A DNA stretch of 64,000 nt from Bradyrhizobium tropiciagri. GTDB taxonomy: Bacteria > Pseudomonadota > Alphaproteobacteria > Rhizobiales > Xanthobacteraceae. Every line of letters begins with the position of its first letter. Position 1 is the first letter of the stretch. The stretch spans positions 56,742 to 120,741 of the forward strand of contig NZ_LFLZ01000025.1 in assembly GCF_001189845.1 (NCBI RefSeq), given 5' to 3'. The notes under the pieces were generated by a model that ran no database searches, was not told where the DNA came from, and worked only from the letters and a program-made list of their open reading frames with translations. Below, piece by piece: positions 1 through 7,809 of this stretch. Made by a program: the position numbers and the translations under genes.

Positions 1-51
1 GTGCTGAAGGAATACGTGGTCAGCCCGCGCGCCGCTGCGGTCGCCGCCTGA
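1..51 (+). CDS. C-terminal end of an unidentified protein (partial)
   Basis: An open frame runs in from the window edge and stops at TGA 49-51, giving a 16-residue tail ending in an alanine-rich stretch. The following 240 bases up to the next gene hold no convincing ORF. There is too little sequence to name a family, and frame choice rests only on GC-rich codon use. It could equally be non-coding. Confidence 0.3.
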   Translation: MLKEYVVSPRAAAVAA

Positions 52-290
52 GCATCACATAATCGAGAACAGCAACGCGCGGTGACTGCCGCGCGGAATG
101 CGTGTCTCGCTTGGTGAACCTTCATTTCCATCGAAGGCTCACATCATGAACATCACGGCAACATTCGAAACTCTCGAAGCGCATCATGTTCTGCTCGAAC
201 GTGATGGCCGGCATGCGGAGTGGTCTTGGTGATTGCTTGCGGGGGCGCGATTGATAAGGTGCGCCGCGTCAAGAAGACCAAGAAAAGGAT

Positions 291-1487
291 ATGCCCTTGC
301 CAATTCGCTCCCGCCTGACGGGCCTTCTCGCCGTCACCGCGCTCACGGCCTCGTCGATCTCGCCATCCGTCGCTGCCGATTCCGCGATCAGAATAGGCAA
401 CACCGCGCCCTATAGCGGCCCGGCGTCCGCCTACGGCACGATCGCGCGCGCCGAAGCCGCCTACTTCCAGATGCTCAACGATCAGGGCGGCATCAACGGC
501 CGCAAGATCGAGTTCGAGAGTCTCGACGACGCCTATTCGCCGTCGAAGACCGTCGAACAGACTCGCAAGCTGGTCGAGCAGGACGAGGTGCTGGCGATCT
601 TCAGCGCGGTCGGCACCGCGCCGAACATCTCGGTGCAGAAATATCTGAACATCAAGCATGTGCCCCAGTTGTTCGTGTCGTCAGGCGCGACGCGCTGGAA
701 CGATCCGAAGCAGTTTCCGTGGACGGTCGGCTTCAATCCGACCTACGAGCTCGAAGGCCGGCTCTACGCAAAATACATCCTGAAGACCAAGCCGGACGCG
801 AAGATCGCGGTCATCACGCCGAACGAAGACGCCGGCAAGGACTATCTCAAGGGCTTCAAGAACGGACTTGGCGAGCATGTCGGCCAGATCGTCGCCGAGA
901 CCACCTACCTCACGACCGACCCGACCATCGATTCCCAGATGGTGACGATGCGCGAGTCCGGCGCGGATGTGTTCTTTGCCGAGGCGACGCCGAAATTCGC
1001 CGCGCAAGCGCTGCGCAAGGCGGCGAGCATGGGCTGGAAGCCGCTGACCATCCTGCCGACCGTCTCCAACTCGGTCTCCGCGGTGCTGGAGCCGGCTGGG
1101 CTTGAGAACGTCATCGGTGTCGTGACCGGGCTCTATTTGAAGGACCCGACCGATCCGCGCTGGGCCGACGATCCCGCGCAGCAGGAGTTTTCGGCCTGGA
1201 TGAAGAAGTACCAGCCGAATGCGAGCCGGGGCGACCTGTTCAACGTGCAGGGTTACACCGTCGCTCAGGTCATGACGGCGGTGCTGAAGAACTGCAACGG
1301 CGACTACAGCCGCGACAACATTATCAAGCAGGCGAGCAATCTGAAGGCGCTCGAATTGCCGATGCTGCTGCCGGGCATCAAGGTGCAGACCGAGCCCGAC
1401 AATGTGACGCCGATCCGCCAGATCCAGATGGCAAGGTTCGACGGCAAGTCCTGGGCGCTGTTCGGCGACGTGCTGAGCGATAAGTAG
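291..1487 (+). CDS. Branched-chain amino acid ABC transporter-type substrate-binding protein (LivK-like)
   Basis: The 398-residue protein starts with a Sec signal peptide (about residues 1-29, cleavage after SVAA) followed by IRIGNTAPYSGPASAYG, the usual opening of the periplasmic type-1 binding proteins of the Leu/Ile/Val family. GGINGRKIEF and the later LYLKDPTDPRW belong to the same family. No permease or ATPase gene lies next to it, so it is an orphan receptor here and its ligand cannot be inferred; in Rhizobiales such proteins bind amino acids, amides, or aromatic or short-chain acids. A clear paralogue lies at 51021-52259 on the other strand. The ATG at 291 follows a weak AAAAGGA site. 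Confidence 0.9.
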   Translation: MPLPIRSRLTGLLAVTALTASSISPSVAADSAIRIGNTAPYSGPASAYGTIARAEAAYFQMLNDQGGINGRKIEFESLDDAYSPSKTVEQTRKLVEQDEVLAIFSAVGTAPNISVQKYLNIKHVPQLFVSSGATRWNDPKQFPWTVGFNPTYELEGRLYAKYILKTKPDAKIAVITPNEDAGKDYLKGFKNGLGEHVGQIVAETTYLTTDPTIDSQMVTMRESGADVFFAEATPKFAAQALRKAASMGWKPLTILPTVSNSVSAVLEPAGLENVIGVVTGLYLKDPTDPRWADDPAQQEFSAWMKKYQPNASRGDLFNVQGYTVAQVMTAVLKNCNGDYSRDNIIKQASNLKALELPMLLPGIKVQTEPDNVTPIRQIQMARFDGKSWALFGDVLSDK

Positions 1488-1497
1488 TCTGCGTGCA

Positions 1498-1971
1498 TCA
1501 CAAGCACGGGTTCATGACCGGCTCGCGCGGAATGGCCAAGAGCGCTCTTACGCTGGCCTGGATCTCCTCCGGAGCCATGCTGCGAAGCCGATCAAAATCG
1601 TGTCTTTGACAAAGCTGTGGCTGGCGGCTGGCGTCACCGCCGGCGGCTGCTGCACGGCGCTTGAAGGCTTCCAGAGCCTCCTTCGTTGGATGAAGTGATG
1701 AATTCTCAAGAATGAATTGGTCTATCGCGATGATGGCCTGATCAATCGCGTCGTCTGCCGGCTGTCGAGATCGCGCGCAAGCCGCTGTTTGCGCCTGAAT
1801 GGACAGATAGATCGACCAGGCACAAAGAACGGCTCCCGCCCCAGTCTTGTCGACCTCAAACTGTCGAGGCCCCAGAGTCATGCGGTCCTGCGCAAGGGCA
1901 AAAGAACCTATCGCTGCTGTGGCGATTGCTGCTCCGATCAGCGTAAGCCGACCAACAAAGCGGGTAATCAT
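1498..1971 (-). CDS. Exported hypothetical protein
   Basis: The 157-residue protein begins MITRFVGRLTLIGAAIATAA, a likely Sec signal peptide ending near ALAQ. The mature part is Ala/Gln-rich, probably helical, with a few cysteines; no family was recognised. The ATG at 1971 lies 5 bases beyond the korB stop, so it is probably the last gene of the kor operon. A longer reading reaching into korB (to 2025) would hide the signal peptide inside the protein and was not chosen. It could be a periplasmic helical protein unrelated in function to kor. Confidence 0.6.
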   Translation of the reverse strand: MITRFVGRLTLIGAAIATAAIGSFALAQDRMTLGPRQFEVDKTGAGAVLCAWSIYLSIQAQTAACARSRQPADDAIDQAIIAIDQFILENSSLHPTKEALEAFKRRAAAAGGDASRQPQLCQRHDFDRLRSMAPEEIQASVRALLAIPREPVMNPCL

Positions 1972-1976
1972 GTCAC

Positions 1977-3032
1977 TCAGCGTAGGCTGGCGTTGATCTT
2001 GTCCAGCACGGCCGAACCAGGGCACAGCGCCTGCTCGTCCATGGTGTTGAGCGGCGTCTCGACGGTGTCGAGATGGGTATGCAAATCCTCGGCGTCCGGA
2101 TCGACATAGAGCAGACCGGTAACGATCTGGCCCTTGGCCGCATGCTTTTGCAGGAAGGTCATCGCGCCCAGCCGATCGTGCGGATCGTAGTCGGCGTCGA
2201 GCTTGCGCAGCGCGAGCCTGGAACCGTCATGCTGCTCGACCACCTGCACGGTGCCGGGCGCATAATCGACGCTGATCGGCTCGCGGCCGACCAGCACGTC
2301 GAGCCGGTTCACCGCGTCGTTGTGTTCGCGGACATAGTCGAAGCTCTTGGTCGAGCCGGCGTGGTTGTTGAAGGCGATGCAGGGGCTGATCACGTCGATG
2401 AAGGACGCGCCCTTGTGGCGGATCGCCGCGGCGATCAAGGGAACCAATTGCGTCTTGTCGCCGGAGAAAGAGCGCGCCACGAAGGTGGCCCCGAGCTGCA
2501 GCGCGATCGCGACCAGGTCGATCGCGTTGTCGGTGTTGGTGACGCCCTTCTTGGACTTCGAGCCGCGATCGGCGGTCGCCGAGAACTGGCCCTTGGTCAG
2601 GCCGTACACGCCGTTGTTCTCGACGATGTAGGTCATGTTGACGGCGCGCCGGATCGAATGCGCGAACTGGCCGAAGCCGATCGAGGCGGAATCGCCGTCG
2701 CCGGAGACGCCGAGATAGATCAGGTCGCGGTTGGCGAGGTTGGCGCCGGTCAGCACCGACGGCATGCGGCCGTGCACCGAGTTGAAGCCGTGCGAATTGC
2801 CGAGGAAATAGTCCGGCGTCTTCGACGAGCAGCCGATGCCGGAAATCTTCGCCACCCGGTGCGGCTCGATCGAGAGCTCGTAGCAGGCCTCGATGATCGA
2901 GGCGGTGATCGAATCGTGGCCGCAGCCGGCGCACAGCGTCGAGATCTTCCCTTCGTAGTCGCGATGGGTATAGCCCAGCTCGTTCTTCTTCAGGCCGGGA
3001 TGATGAAACTTCGGCTTTGCAATGTAGGTCAT
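1977..3032 (-). CDS. korB: 2-oxoacid:ferredoxin oxidoreductase, beta subunit (2-oxoglutarate type)
   Basis: The 351-residue thiamine-diphosphate subunit works with KorA to decarboxylate a 2-oxoacid (probably 2-oxoglutarate) to the acyl-CoA, passing electrons to ferredoxin. The TPP/Mg motif runs from GDGD at residue 111 to NN at 139-140. Cysteines in CAGCG (34, 37), GCSS (68) and DVISPC fit the ligands of the beta-subunit [4Fe-4S] cluster. Its start overlaps the korA stop by four bases (ATGA), so translation is coupled. Substrate assignment rests on similarity to two-subunit Kor enzymes of aerobic bacteria; a 2-ketoisovalerate or pyruvate preference is not excluded. Confidence 0.92.
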   Translation of the reverse strand: MTYIAKPKFHHPGLKKNELGYTHRDYEGKISTLCAGCGHDSITASIIEACYELSIEPHRVAKISGIGCSSKTPDYFLGNSHGFNSVHGRMPSVLTGANLANRDLIYLGVSGDGDSASIGFGQFAHSIRRAVNMTYIVENNGVYGLTKGQFSATADRGSKSKKGVTNTDNAIDLVAIALQLGATFVARSFSGDKTQLVPLIAAAIRHKGASFIDVISPCIAFNNHAGSTKSFDYVREHNDAVNRLDVLVGREPISVDYAPGTVQVVEQHDGSRLALRKLDADYDPHDRLGAMTFLQKHAAKGQIVTGLLYVDPDAEDLHTHLDTVETPLNTMDEQALCPGSAVLDKINASLR

Positions 3033-4876
3033 GTCACGGCCTTGCGGAGAGGGGTCACCTTGAGGTGGTCCTGGTGGTCGCCGATCGCGTTGGCGATGAA
3101 GCGCGCGGTGATCGGCGTGCCGTCATAGTGCAGGATCGGCACCAGCCTGACGGGGTCGATGCCGTTCTCGTTGACGATCAGCTGACGCAGCTGCGCGTCG
3201 CGGTTCTGCTCGACCACGTAGACGAAGTCGTGATCGGCGATGAAGCTCGCGACGCTGGAGTGGAACGGGAAGGCGCGGATGCGCATGCGGTCGAGCTGAT
3301 GGCCGCGCGCCTCCAAAATCCCGATCGCCTCGTCCATCGCAGGCGAGGTCGAGCCGAAATACAGCACGCCGTATTTGGTCGGCTTCGCCGCATTGGCCTG
3401 CAGCGGCCGCGGCACCATGTCCTGCGCGGTCTCGAACTTGCGCACCAGGCGCTGCATGTTGTCGGCGTAGACGGCGCCTTCCTCGGAATAGCGTGCGTAG
3501 CGGTCGCGCGAGGTGCCGCGGGTGAAGTAGGAGCCCTTGGTCGGATGGGTGCCGGGATAGGTGCGATAGGGGATGCCGTCGCCGTCGACGTCGAGATAGC
3601 GGCCGAAGTCGCGGCCTTCCTCGAGCATCTCCGCCGTCATCACCTTGCCGCGGTCGTATTGCTTGGCGTCGTCCCATTTCAGCGGGCGGCACAGCCGGTG
3701 GTTCATGCCGATGTCGAGATCGAGCATCAGGAAGATCGTGGTCTGCAGCCGCTCGGCGAGGTCGAAGGAGGCGGCGGCGAATTCGAAAGCTTCCGCCGGA
3801 TCTTCCGGAAACAGCAGCACGTGCTTGGTGTCGCCGTGCGAGGCATAGGCGCAGGCGATCACGTCGCATTGCTGGGTGCGGGTCGGCATGCCGGTCGAGG
3901 GGCCGGCGCGCTGGATGTTCATGATCACGGCCGGGATCTCGGCGAAATAGGACAGGCCGATGAACTCGGTCATCAGCGAGATGCCCGGGCCCGAGGTCGC
4001 CGTGAAGGCCCGCGCACCGTTCCAGGAGGCGCCGATCACGATGCCGATCGAGGCGAGCTCGTCCTCGCCCTGCACGATGGCGTATTTCGCCTTGCCGGTC
4101 TCGGGATCGTGGCGGTACTTCTTGCAATGGCTGGTGAAGGCTTCCGCCACCGACGATGACGGCGTGATCGGATACCAGGCGCACACGGTGGCGCCGCCAT
4201 AGACGGCACCGAGCGCGGCCGCGCTGTTGCCTTCCATGAAGATGCGGTCGCCGACCTTGTCGGACTTCTTCACCCGCAGCCCGAGCGGGCATTTCAGGTT
4301 CTGCAGCGCCCAGTCGCGGCCGAGATGCAGTGCATGGACGTTGGAGGAGAGCAGCTTCTCCTTGCCCTTGTACTGCTCGCCGATCAGCTGTTCGACCACC
4401 TTGGGATCGAGATCGAGCAGGGCACAGAGTGCGCCGAGATAGATGATGTTCTTGAACAGCTGGCGCTGCCTGGGATCGGTGTAGGTCGAGTTGGTGATCG
4501 CGGTCAGCGGCACGCCGATGACCGTGATGTCCTCGCGGAATTTCGACGACGGCATCGGCTTGGTCGAATCGTAGAACAGATAGCCGCCGGGCTCGATCGA
4601 GGCGACGTCCTTGTCCCAGGTCTGCGGGTTCATCGCCACCATCATGTCGACGCCGCCGCGGGCGCCGAGATGGCCGTCCTCGGTGACGCGCACCTCGTAC
4701 CAGGTCGGCAGGCCCTGGATGTTGGAGGGGAAGATGTTGCGCGGCGAGACCGGCACGCCGTGACGCAGGATCGAACGCGCGAACAGTTCGTTCGCGGAAG
4801 CCGAGCCCGAACCGTTGACGTTGGCGAAGCGGACGACGAAGTCGTTTACGCTGCTGATCGGGCTTTGGACTGACAT
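3029..4876 (-). CDS. korA: 2-oxoacid:ferredoxin oxidoreductase, alpha subunit with fused gamma domain
   Basis: The 615-residue subunit has an N-terminal gamma-type domain (about residues 10-190, with GVPVSPRNIFPSNIQG and MMVAMNP) followed by the pyrimidine-binding alpha domain (AWYPITPSSSVAEAF, TSGPGISLM, RAGPSTGMPTRTQQ). This gamma-alpha fusion is typical of two-subunit Kor enzymes. The ATG at 4876 was chosen because the family begins near MSVQSPISS and a GGGA site precedes it. It overlaps the end of the upstream Fe-S oxidoreductase by about 31 bases and the downstream korB by 4, marking a tightly coupled operon. Expected cytoplasmic. Confidence 0.92.
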   Translation of the reverse strand: MSVQSPISSVNDFVVRFANVNGSGSASANELFARSILRHGVPVSPRNIFPSNIQGLPTWYEVRVTEDGHLGARGGVDMMVAMNPQTWDKDVASIEPGGYLFYDSTKPMPSSKFREDITVIGVPLTAITNSTYTDPRQRQLFKNIIYLGALCALLDLDPKVVEQLIGEQYKGKEKLLSSNVHALHLGRDWALQNLKCPLGLRVKKSDKVGDRIFMEGNSAAALGAVYGGATVCAWYPITPSSSVAEAFTSHCKKYRHDPETGKAKYAIVQGEDELASIGIVIGASWNGARAFTATSGPGISLMTEFIGLSYFAEIPAVIMNIQRAGPSTGMPTRTQQCDVIACAYASHGDTKHVLLFPEDPAEAFEFAAASFDLAERLQTTIFLMLDLDIGMNHRLCRPLKWDDAKQYDRGKVMTAEMLEEGRDFGRYLDVDGDGIPYRTYPGTHPTKGSYFTRGTSRDRYARYSEEGAVYADNMQRLVRKFETAQDMVPRPLQANAAKPTKYGVLYFGSTSPAMDEAIGILEARGHQLDRMRIRAFPFHSSVASFIADHDFVYVVEQNRDAQLRQLIVNENGIDPVRLVPILHYDGTPITARFIANAIGDHQDHLKVTPLRKAVT

Positions 4877-6645
4877 GTTGATCCCGCTTGAACCATATCG
4901 ATGAGGTACTTCTGCATGTCCCAGGCGCCGGTCGGGCAGCGCTCGGCACACAGTCCGCAATGCAGGCAGACGTCTTCGTCCTTCACCATGACGCGGCCGG
5001 TCTTCAGGTCGCCGGAGACGTAGAGCGCCTGGTCGTGATGTGGCGAGGGGGCTTTCAGCCGCTGCCGCAAATCGTCCTCCTCACCGTTCTCGGTGAAGCT
5101 GATGCAGTCCATCGGACAGATGTCGACGCAGGCGTCGCATTCGATGCAGAGCGGCGCGGAAAACACCGTCTGCACGTCGCAGTTCAGGCAGCGCTGCGCC
5201 TCGCCGAGCGCGAGCTTGAGGTCGTAGCCGAGCTCGACTTCGGCGCGGATGTCCTTCAGCGCGACCACCTTGTCGCGATGCGGCACCTTGAAGCGCTTGT
5301 CGGCGGAGATGTCGTTGTCGTAGCTCCACTCGTGGATGCCCATCTTCTGCGAGGAGACGTGCACCTCGGGCAGCGGGCGCTCATTGATGTCCTCGCCGGA
5401 CAGCATCTTGTGAATCGAAAGCGCGGCGTCATGGCCGTGCGCCACCGCCCAGATGATGTTCTTCGGCCCGAACGCCGCATCGCCGCCGAAGAACACCTTC
5501 GGATTGGTCGAGACGAACGTCTTGGGGTCGACCTTCGGCATGTGCCACTTGTCGAATTCGATGCCGCAATCGGCTTCGATCCAGGGGAACGCATTCTCCT
5601 GGCCGACCGCAACGAGCACATCGTCGCAGGGGATCGTCTCATCCGGCTCGCCCGAGGGCACCAGATTGCGCCGGCCCTTGTCGTCGTATTCGGCCCGCAC
5701 CTTCTGAAAGGTGACGCCGATCAGCTTGCCGGCCACATGCTTGAACGCCACCGGCACCATGTAGTTGAGGATCGGGATATCCTCGTGGATGGCGTCTTCC
5801 TTCTCCCACGGCGAGGCCTTCATTTCCTCGAAGCCGGAGCGGACCACCACCTTGACGCTCTCGCCGCCGAGGCGGCGCGCGGTGCGGCAGCAATCCATCG
5901 CGGTGTTGCCGCCGCCGAGCACGATGACGCGGCGGCCGATCTTGTCGACATGGCCGAACGAGACGTTGGCGAGCCATTCGATGCCGATATGGATGTTGGC
6001 GCCGGCTTCCTTGCGGCCGGGGATGTCGAGCTCGCGGCCGCGCGGCGCGCCGCTTCCGACGAAGATCGCGTCGTAGTTCTCGGAGAGCAGTTGCTTCAGG
6101 CTGTCGACGCGCTGGCCGCCCTTGAACTCGACACCGAGGTCGAGGATGTAGTCGGTCTCCTCGTCGATCACGCTGTCGGGGAGGCGGAATTTCGGAATCT
6201 GGCTGCGCATCATGCCGCCGGCCTTGGGATCGCCGTCGAACACGGTGCAGTGATAGCCGAGCGGCGCGAGATCGCGCGCCACCGAGAGCGAGGCGGGGCC
6301 GCCGCCGACCAGCGCGATGCGCTTGCCGTTCTTCGGGCCCGGCTTCGGCAGCCGATGCTTGATGTCGTCTTTGAAGTCGGCGGCGACGCGCTTCAGGCGG
6401 CAGATCGCAACCGGATTGTCCTCGACCCGGCCGCGGCGGCATGCCGGCTCGCACGGACGGTCACAGGTGCGCCCGAGAATCCCGGGGAACACGTTGGACT
6501 TCCAATTGATCATGTAGGCGTCGCTGTAACGCCCCTCAGCAATCAACCGGATGTACTCGGGAACGGGGGTGTGTGCGGGGCAGGCCCATTGGCAATCGAC
6601 TACTTTATGAAAGTAATCCGGCGCCGAGATATCAGTCGGTTTCAT
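4846..6645 (-). CDS. FAD-dependent NAD(P)H:acceptor oxidoreductase with ferredoxin domain (GltD-like), Kor partner
   Basis: The 599-residue protein combines a glutamate-synthase small-subunit fold with a C-terminal dicluster ferredoxin. The N-terminal cysteines (CQWACP, GRTCDRPCEPAC) match the GltD iron-sulfur domain. VGGGPASLSVARDLA binds FAD and VLGGGNTAMDCCRTARRLG binds NAD(P)H. CIECDACVDICP and CLHCGLCAERCP are two [4Fe-4S] motifs. It is the first gene of the kor operon, so the likely role is moving electrons between KorAB and NAD(P)H. That role is inferred from context and architecture; the GltD fold alone would not say it. An AAAGGTAGGA site precedes the ATG. Confidence 0.9.
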   Translation of the reverse strand: MKPTDISAPDYFHKVVDCQWACPAHTPVPEYIRLIAEGRYSDAYMINWKSNVFPGILGRTCDRPCEPACRRGRVEDNPVAICRLKRVAADFKDDIKHRLPKPGPKNGKRIALVGGGPASLSVARDLAPLGYHCTVFDGDPKAGGMMRSQIPKFRLPDSVIDEETDYILDLGVEFKGGQRVDSLKQLLSENYDAIFVGSGAPRGRELDIPGRKEAGANIHIGIEWLANVSFGHVDKIGRRVIVLGGGNTAMDCCRTARRLGGESVKVVVRSGFEEMKASPWEKEDAIHEDIPILNYMVPVAFKHVAGKLIGVTFQKVRAEYDDKGRRNLVPSGEPDETIPCDDVLVAVGQENAFPWIEADCGIEFDKWHMPKVDPKTFVSTNPKVFFGGDAAFGPKNIIWAVAHGHDAALSIHKMLSGEDINERPLPEVHVSSQKMGIHEWSYDNDISADKRFKVPHRDKVVALKDIRAEVELGYDLKLALGEAQRCLNCDVQTVFSAPLCIECDACVDICPMDCISFTENGEEDDLRQRLKAPSPHHDQALYVSGDLKTGRVMVKDEDVCLHCGLCAERCPTGAWDMQKYLIDMVQAGSTCQSKARSAA

Positions 6646-6847
6646 TCCTACCTTTGACCCGCGCGAAAAATGCCTGACCGCGCGGCCTTATCGTTGACGA
6701 CGAACGCTCACGTGGCGTTGTTCTGGTTTTTGAATTGGATCATAGGCTTATCTTATTAGAGCCGTTCCAGAGAAGGCAAAGGCTAAATTGTCTGATCATC
6801 CGCTTTCGCGCGGCTGATGCGCGTGTAGCGTTAATCTCAATTGCGTT

Positions 6848-6880
6848 ATGCGGCGGTGCAGCATGCGCGCACCGCCGCAT
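6848..6880. terminator. Perfect 12-bp hairpin, possible terminator
   Basis: ATGCGGCGGTGC (6848-6859) pairs perfectly with GCACCGCCGCAT (6869-6880) around a 9-base loop; a T-rich run follows on the + strand. It lies about 50 bases beyond the stop of the leftward gene ending at 6928. On that gene's own strand no U-tract follows, so the termination call is moderate. Confidence 0.45.
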
Positions 6881-6927
6881 CGTGTTTGTTTGAGTGTGAA
6901 TCTCCACACAAGCGCTGCGCGTTTGCT

Positions 6928-7614
6928 TCAGCCGCGCGGCAGATCGCTCTTCGCGATATCCCACAACAGTCTGTAGACGCCGCTGGTGACCACCAGCGGC
7001 TTCAAAGCTGCGTTGCCGGTGATGGCTGCCGCGGCGGCAGGGACCACGCTGACATCGGTGGCGTCGATCAGCACGAACCAGTCGCCGGCGCCGGGATCGG
7101 CTTTATCGGCGTCCGGCGTCAGCGGCTTCGACAGCACGGGATCGTTCTCCAGGAGATGCATCGAGATGATGCCGTCGCGCGCGGCTGGATCGAGTTGCTC
7201 CCGCAATGCAGCGCGGAGCTTGTCCGCCCCGTCGGCCGGCGGGCGGAGCCGGATGATGCCGAGCGCGGCGCCCCGGCCGACGCCGCGGCTGATCGTGATG
7301 CGCGCGACCCCGCGGATCATGTTCTGGAAGCGTGCGATGTTGGCCTTCGACCAGTCGGTCTGGTTGGCGAGCGCCTTGCGGTAGGCCGGGCTCTCAAGCA
7401 CGTCGAAGGTCGCCGTGGAGTAGAGGCTGAGATATTTCGGCTTGCCGTCATCACCCTTGCCGTCTTGGGCGACATAGCGGCGGGCCTCCTCGAATCCGTC
7501 GATGGCGACACGTTCTTCGAGATGCTCGCGGTCGTACCAGCGGTTGAATTCAGCTTCGTGTAAGCTGTCGATATCCATCGAGGTCAGCAGCATGCCTTGT
7601 CCGGCGATTGGCAT
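6928..7614 (-). CDS. Conserved hypothetical protein, dimeric alpha/beta-barrel type
   Basis: The 228-residue protein opens with MLLTSMDIDSLHEAEFNRWY followed by DREHLEER, the pattern of EthD-like / stress-responsive dimeric alpha-beta barrel proteins (a small ferredoxin-like fold). A second, weaker repeat (GIIRLRPPADGADKLRAAL) occupies the C-terminal half, so it is probably a fused tandem of two half-barrels. There is no signal peptide, so it is cytosolic. It is monocistronic and stands back to back with the caspase-like gene. Substrate unknown; related proteins degrade or bind small aromatic or quinone compounds, but nothing here fixes that. Confidence 0.65.
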   Translation of the reverse strand: MPIAGQGMLLTSMDIDSLHEAEFNRWYDREHLEERVAIDGFEEARRYVAQDGKGDDGKPKYLSLYSTATFDVLESPAYRKALANQTDWSKANIARFQNMIRGVARITISRGVGRGAALGIIRLRPPADGADKLRAALREQLDPAARDGIISMHLLENDPVLSKPLTPDADKADPGAGDWFVLIDATDVSVVPAAAAAITGNAALKPLVVTSGVYRLLWDIAKSDLPRG

Positions 7615-7809
7615 CGGGGGCTCCTTCGTTGCCTTGTTTTATCTGTACAATATCGCTGACCGGTGCGGGCCGGGGAAGCCGGTTCCGAGGTGCAAAGAGA
7701 CTGTGCAGACCAAGGATTGCCACAATTGCCGCAATCCTGTTCAGCGCGCATTCACGGAAGTAGCATTTCCATCCGTACGCCAACCTCGAGAAGAAAAGGG
7801 ACGACCACT

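Noticed and set aside
145..231. Small + strand reading MNITATFETLEAHHVLLERD before the first LivK-like gene
   Set aside because: Weak ribosome site, no recognisable pattern and unremarkable codon use.
2073..3128. Long + strand reading opposite korB
   Set aside because: Exact antisense of a strongly conserved gene; high GC creates long open antisense frames.
3017..4159. Long + strand reading opposite korA
   Set aside because: Antisense shadow with Arg/Asp/Val-rich composition and no domain.
4888..6657. 589-residue + strand reading opposite the GltD-like gene
   Set aside because: Antisense of a protein whose Fe-S and FAD motifs are clear.
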